A stretch of DNA of 64,000 nt, taken from Falsiroseomonas sp050563545. Its GTDB lineage: Bacteria > Pseudomonadota > Alphaproteobacteria > Acetobacterales > Acetobacteraceae. The notes below the pieces were generated by a model. That model saw only the letters and a list, made by a program, of their open reading frames with translations. It made no database searches and had not been told where the DNA came from. Where the stretch lies: the NCBI RefSeq assembly GCF_050563545.1, contig NZ_JBNXUM010000022.1, forward strand, positions 1-64,000, in the 5' to 3' direction. How positions within the stretch are numbered: the first letter of the stretch is position 1; each line of letters opens with the position of its first letter. The position numbers and the translations under genes are program-made. Shown in pieces: positions 60,380 to 64,000 of the stretch.

Positions 60380-61524
60380 CTACCCCGCTCCCCCTTGAGG
60401 GCATCCGCGTCATCGACTTCACCCAGGTCATGATGGGGCCCGTCGCGACGCAGATGCTCGCGGATTACGGCGCCGACGTCATCAAGATCGAACGGCCGCA
60501 AGGCGACCTGTCGCGCACGTCCTTCCCTGATCCCGCGGGGCTGCTCGGCCCCGTTTTCTGCTCGCTCAACCGGAACAAGCGGAGCGTCGTGCTCGACCTG
60601 CGGAAGGAGGAGGAGCGGCAATTCGTGCTCGATCTCGCGCGGACCGCCGACGTCGTCGTCAACAATTTCCGGGCTGGCGTGATGGAGCGCCTGGGCTTCG
60701 GCTGGGAGGATCTGTCGAAGATCAACCCGCGCATCATCTACGCCGTCGGCACGGGCTACGGCCTTGAAGGGCCCTATGCCCACAAGGGCGGGCAGGACGT
60801 GCTGGCCCAGGCGATGAGCGGCGTCATGCATCGCCGGTCGAACGAGGACCAGCCGCTCTACGTCCACGCCACGACCTTCGCCGATTATTCCGCGGGGATG
60901 CATCTGGTGCAGGGCATCCTTCTCGCCATCCTGCAGCGCCAGAAGACCGGGCGCGGGCAGCGCATCGCCGTTTCCCTGCTGGATTCCATGCTGGCGGCGC
61001 AGACACAGGAAGGCGCGGCCCATCTGATGCGGGGGAAGGAGATCAACTGGGGCGCGATGCCGCTCTCCGGCGTCTTCCCGACCTCCGATGGCGCGCTGGT
61101 CATGGTCGGCGCCTTCAAGACGGACCCGCTGGGCTCGATCAGCCGCGCGCTCAGCATCGAGCATCTCGGCAAGGACCCGCGCTTCACGGATTTCGACGCG
61201 CAGGTCCGCAACAAGCCCGCCCTGCAGGCGATCTTCCGCGAGCGCTTCGCCTCCGACACCACTGCCCATTGGATCGCGCGGCTCGAAGCCGAGGACCTGC
61301 TCTGCGCGCCGGTCCGCAGCTTGGCCGAGGCGCTGGAGGACGAGCAGGCCGTCATCAACCAGATGATCCTGGAAGGCCCCGGCGAGATCGAGCCGATGCG
61401 CCTGGTCGGCTCGCCCATCAAGATGACGGACGCGCCGGTGACGCTGCGAATCCCGCCGCCGAAGCTCGGCCGCCACACGGACGAAGTGAAGGCGGAACTC
61501 ACCAAGAGCCTCGCCGCGGAATGA
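60376..61524 (+). CDS. CaiB/BaiF (family III) CoA transferase
   Basis: This 382-residue protein has the class III CoA transferase hallmarks: the N-terminal GIRVIDFTQVMMGPVATQML, ADYGADVIKIERPQGD, NRNKRSVVLDL and the catalytic Asp170 in TTFADYSAGMHLVQG, matching Asp169 of formyl-CoA transferase. It forms an enzyme-CoA intermediate and moves CoA between carboxylic acids. The start overlaps the oxidoreductase stop, and the stop overlaps the hydratase start (both ATGA). It probably activates the oxidised product of the flavoenzyme. The CoA donor is not known. Confidence 0.9.
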   Translation: MTTPLPLEGIRVIDFTQVMMGPVATQMLADYGADVIKIERPQGDLSRTSFPDPAGLLGPVFCSLNRNKRSVVLDLRKEEERQFVLDLARTADVVVNNFRAGVMERLGFGWEDLSKINPRIIYAVGTGYGLEGPYAHKGGQDVLAQAMSGVMHRRSNEDQPLYVHATTFADYSAGMHLVQGILLAILQRQKTGRGQRIAVSLLDSMLAAQTQEGAAHLMRGKEINWGAMPLSGVFPTSDGALVMVGAFKTDPLGSISRALSIEHLGKDPRFTDFDAQVRNKPALQAIFRERFASDTTAHWIARLEAEDLLCAPVRSLAEALEDEQAVINQMILEGPGEIEPMRLVGSPIKMTDAPVTLRIPPPKLGRHTDEVKAELTKSLAAE

Positions 61525-62297
61525 GCGTCCTCTTCGACGTCGCCGACCACGTCGCCCGGGTCACGCTGAACCGGCCCGAGGCGATGAACGCCGTGGACCG
61601 CGCGACGGAAGCCGAGCTCCAGCGCATCTGGACCGAGATCGAGGGCCGCCGTGATATCCGCGCCATCGTGCTGACCGGCGCCGGCACGCGCGCCTTCTGC
61701 GCCGGCGCCGACGTCAAGGACGGCGACAACGTCACCGGCCTGGAATACTGGGCGGCCCCGCGACCGGGTGGCTTCGGCGGCATCGCGCTGCGCATGACGC
61801 TCGACGTGCCGGTGATCGCGCGGGTCAACGGCCATGCGCTTGGCGGCGGGTTCGAGATGGTGCTGGGCTGCGACCTGATCGTGGCCGCCGAGAACGCGAC
61901 CATGGGCCTGCCCGAACCGCGCCTCGGCCGCCTGCCGCTGGATGGCGGCATGGCACTGCTGCAGCGGCAGATCCCCTACCGCATGGCGCTCGGCATGATG
62001 CTGACCGGCCGCCGCATCACCGCCGCCGAGGCGTTGACCTATCACCTCGTGAACGAGGTCGTGCCGCAGGACGGCCTCGACCCGGCGGTGGATCGGTGGC
62101 TGGAGGGCATCCTGGCCTGCGCCCCGCTCTCCGTCCGCGCGATCAAGCAATCGGTCCGCCGCACCGCGCACCTCTCGGCGCAGGAAGCCCAGGCCGCCCG
62201 GCTGCCTGCGCTGATCGAGGCGCTGCAATCCAAGGACCAGGAGGAGGGCGTCGCCGCCTTCATCGCGAAGCGCAAGCCGGTCTGGCGCGGGGAATAG
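61521..62297 (+). CDS. Enoyl-CoA hydratase/isomerase family protein
   Basis: This 258-residue crotonase-fold protein has the oxyanion-hole segments CAGADVKDGD and NGHALGGGFEMVLGCDL and the PEPRLGRLPLDGG region, in which one of the two usual catalytic Glu residues is kept. Only one acidic residue in the active site may mean an isomerase or hydrolase rather than a standard hydratase. It completes a cassette of CoA transfer followed by beta-carbon chemistry. The gene overlaps the CoA transferase gene by ATGA. Confidence 0.87.
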   Translation: MSVLFDVADHVARVTLNRPEAMNAVDRATEAELQRIWTEIEGRRDIRAIVLTGAGTRAFCAGADVKDGDNVTGLEYWAAPRPGGFGGIALRMTLDVPVIARVNGHALGGGFEMVLGCDLIVAAENATMGLPEPRLGRLPLDGGMALLQRQIPYRMALGMMLTGRRITAAEALTYHLVNEVVPQDGLDPAVDRWLEGILACAPLSVRAIKQSVRRTAHLSAQEAQAARLPALIEALQSKDQEEGVAAFIAKRKPVWRGE

Positions 62298-62301
62298 CGG
62301 C

Positions 62302-63204
62302 TTGCATGCGGCGGCTCTCGCCTATTTCCGCGAGACCGCGCGGCTCGGCTCCATCCGCCGTGCGGCCGCGCATCTGAATGTCGCGGCAAGTGCGCTCAAC
62401 CGGCAGATCCTGAATCTCGAGGGCACGCTCGGCACGCCGCTCTTCGACCGGCTGCCAAGCGGCATGCGCCTGACCGCGGCGGGCGAGCTGCTGCTGCGAC
62501 ACGTCGTGGCGACGCTGCACGATTTCGACGCGGTGCGCGCGCAGATCGACGACCTCCGCGCGGCGCGATCGGGGCATGTCGGCATCGTCGCGATCGACAG
62601 CCTGCTGGTTGATTTTTTGCCCCGGGCGATCGATCGCTTCCGCGCGGATTTCCCTGCCGTCTCCTACACGCTGGACGCGGTGGCGCCGATGGAGGTGCCG
62701 CAACTCGTCGCTGATGGCGCCGCCGATATCGGCTTCGCCTTCGTCGCCCGCACCGGCCGCGCCGTGCATTTCGAGGCCGAGATCCCCGCCCCCATCGGCG
62801 TCGTCATGCCCGCCGACCACCCGCTTGCGGCCAGGGCGGCGATCGGCTTCCAGGACACCGTGCCCTATCCCTTCCTCGCCCAGGCCGGTCCGCTGCCGCG
62901 GTCGGTGGACATCGATCCGGACTTCAACCGCTTCCGCGCGGGGCTGAAGCCGCGGCTGACCTCCAACTCGATCCAGGCGCTGAAGGTGGCGATCCGCCTC
63001 GGCATGGGCATCGCCTTCTTCACGCGGCTGGGATTCCTCGACGAGATCGAGCGCGGCGAGATGGCCTGGCGCCCCTTCGAGAGCCCCGCAATCGGCGCGC
63101 TGCGCGTCGGCCTGGTGTTGGCGGAGGGCCGCACGCCCAGCGCGCCGGCGCGGCAGCTCACGCGCCGTCTGATCGACGAGATGGCGAAGCTGCGCCTGCC
63201 CTAG
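62302..63204 (+). CDS. LysR family transcriptional regulator
   Basis: This 300-residue protein has an N-terminal winged helix (YFRETARLGSIRRAAAHLNV, then ASALNRQILNLEGTLGTPLF) and the PBP-like effector domain with GHVGIVAIDSLLVDFLPRAI. The start appears to be a TTG at 62302; no ATG or GTG lies upstream in frame near enough. Four bases separate it from the enoyl-CoA hydratase gene, so it is likely the last gene of the operon, which is less usual than a divergent position. It may bind the GAACGC boxes at 56.3 kb. Confidence 0.87.
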   Translation: MHAAALAYFRETARLGSIRRAAAHLNVAASALNRQILNLEGTLGTPLFDRLPSGMRLTAAGELLLRHVVATLHDFDAVRAQIDDLRAARSGHVGIVAIDSLLVDFLPRAIDRFRADFPAVSYTLDAVAPMEVPQLVADGAADIGFAFVARTGRAVHFEAEIPAPIGVVMPADHPLAARAAIGFQDTVPYPFLAQAGPLPRSVDIDPDFNRFRAGLKPRLTSNSIQALKVAIRLGMGIAFFTRLGFLDEIERGEMAWRPFESPAIGALRVGLVLAEGRTPSAPARQLTRRLIDEMAKLRLP

Positions 63205-63220
63205 ACGCGAACGGGCCGGG

Positions 63221-63397
63221 CTAGGTCCGGGGCCGCATGCGCCAGGTGCACCAGCCCGCGGCGACGATCGCCAGCGCCGCGGCCAGCTGCGCCGCCATGC
63301 CGTTCAGCAACGCCAGCAGCACGCCCAGGACGGCGACGAGCCACAGCAGGGCCGTCATGAAGGCGTCCGCCGCCCGCAACAGCTTCGGGATATCCAT
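63221..63397 (-). CDS. Small membrane protein (58 residues)
   Basis: The minus strand reads MDIPKLLRAADAFMTALLWL, followed by VAVLGVLLALLNGMAAQLAA, ALAIVAAGWCTWRMRPRT and a stop. It has two clear hydrophobic helices and a positively charged C-terminus, a plausible small inner-membrane protein. No strong ribosome-binding site precedes the ATG. It lies alone between the LysR gene (convergent) and the hydrolase gene (divergent). Confidence 0.5.
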   Translation of the reverse strand: MDIPKLLRAADAFMTALLWLVAVLGVLLALLNGMAAQLAAALAIVAAGWCTWRMRPRT

Positions 63398-63485
63398 GGC
63401 ACCGGAACCGCCCGGGATCGCCGCGGTTCCCGTCGCGCGCCGCCTTGGCTAACCTCGATCCGGTCGCGCGGATTCCGGGGGGCGC

Positions 63486-64000
63486 ATGGCACGGCGCAGG
63501 CGAGGCGGCAGGCTCCTTCGCGGTGCGGCGTTCGCCGTGGCGGCGCTGATCGCCGTCATCGTCGTCGTCCGCGCGGTGCAGGCGCTGCTGGGGCCGGAAC
63601 TACGCGCCTGGCACCTGGTCGTCCCCCCGGAACTCGACGCCCGCGCGATCGACGCCGCGTCCTGGCCCACCTGGCTCGCCGCCGAGGAGCGCGCCTTCGA
63701 CACGGTGCGCCGCGAGGTCACGGACCGGCTCGCGCCCGAGGACCGGGTTGCCGCGAACCGCTACTTCGAGGCCTCGCCTCTCAACCCCGCGCGCTTCGAG
63801 ACCGACTGGAACCGCTCCTTCGTCATGACACCGGCGGGCACGCCGCGCGGCGCGGTGGTGCTGCTGCACGGCATGACCGACGCGCCCTATTCGATGCGCC
63901 ACCTCGCGCTGCTGTACCGCGACCGCGGCTTCGTGGCGGCCGTCCCGCGCATGCCGGGCCACGGCACGGTGCCCGCAGGCCTGACGGAGGTGCATTGGCG
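63486..64000 (+). CDS. Membrane-anchored alpha/beta hydrolase (3' end outside window)
   Basis: The frame is open from ATG 63486 to the end of the window, 171 residues so far. The N-terminus has a basic segment then one helix (AAFAVAALIAVIVVVRAVQA), which would anchor or export the protein. After it comes GAVVLLHGMTDAPYSMRHLA, the oxyanion HG segment of alpha/beta hydrolases, and RDRGFVAAVPRMPGHGTVPA, as in serine lysophospholipases. The nucleophile Ser and the rest of the triad lie beyond the window. The substrate is unknown. Confidence 0.8.
   Translation, partial: MARRRRGGRLLRGAAFAVAALIAVIVVVRAVQALLGPELRAWHLVVPPELDARAIDAASWPTWLAAEERAFDTVRREVTDRLAPEDRVAANRYFEASPLNPARFETDWNRSFVMTPAGTPRGAVVLLHGMTDAPYSMRHLALLYRDRGFVAAVPRMPGHGTVPAGLTEVHW

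Noticed and set aside
63237..63452. 71-codon plus-strand frame after the LysR gene
   Set aside because: It is Ser/Ala/Pro-rich without structure, while the opposite strand gives a clean two-helix membrane protein.

Overview
The window is about 70% GC and densely coded, with short overlapping starts (ATGA, TGATG, GTGA) between genes in an operon. Gene content points to an alphaproteobacterium of the Acetobacteraceae, most likely Roseomonas-like. The evidence is a gatC-gatA-gatB block near a ruvX-pyrB-pyrC-plsY-dprA-topA-rnr-rpmG-pleD run, a PleD-type response regulator, several tripartite tricarboxylate (TTT/Bug) uptake proteins, and many CoA-dependent catabolic genes. The family assignment is inference; there is no rRNA or other marker in the window.

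Layout. 1-3.5 kb: a truncated GGDEF protein, a DUF2336 protein, a PDZ protein with a trypsin-like fold that has lost its catalytic triad, and a RibD/DHFR-like reductase. 3.5-10.6 kb: a catabolic cluster. A three-part fused 2Fe-2S/FAD/DAO flavoenzyme diverges from a DapA-like lyase or deaminase, which is followed by a polar amino-acid ABC binding protein, its permease and a hydantoinase. 10.7-18.3 kb (minus strand): a Nudix hydrolase, then an operon resembling the pimeloyl-CoA degradation operon (bifunctional hydratase/dehydrogenase, CoA ligase, PimC, PimD) that ends in a Bug receptor. 18.4-22.5 kb (plus): nitronate monooxygenase, a dipeptide-type binding protein and DctA. 22.5-28.6 kb (minus): cyanuric acid amidohydrolase/barbiturase family, AI-2E family transporter, GatB, a small protein, GatA, GatC.

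28.7-44.4 kb: a vanadium haloperoxidase-like exported protein, then the conserved housekeeping block: ruvX, a small membrane protein, pyrB, a DUF3592-like protein, a zinc-ligand-deficient pyrC, plsY, dprA, topA, rnr, an S41 peptidase and rpmG with a clear promoter and terminators. pleD converges on rpmG. 44.7-50.8 kb: a VOC protein, DUF2892, a phosphoesterase, and a tight operon of acyl-CoA ligase, VOC, ketopantoate-reductase-like and racemase-like proteins, followed by a small exported protein.

50.9-55 kb: a fumarylacetoacetate-hydrolase family enzyme diverges from a complete TTT transporter (TctC, TctB, TctA). 55-63.2 kb: an amidohydrolase diverges, across a motif-rich operator region, from an operon of a nitrate/taurine-type ABC transporter, an FAD oxidoreductase, a CaiB-type CoA transferase, an enoyl-CoA hydratase and a LysR regulator. 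The window ends in a truncated membrane-anchored alpha/beta hydrolase.

The most unusual feature is a family of GC-rich palindromic elements (near 4.7, 26.6, 32.7 and 38.8 kb). Two copies lie in frame inside coding sequence: the linker of the fused flavoenzyme and the N-terminus of RNase R. A third probably supplies the N-terminus of the small protein between gatA and gatB. I found no tRNA, rRNA, CRISPR array, transposase or prophage gene.
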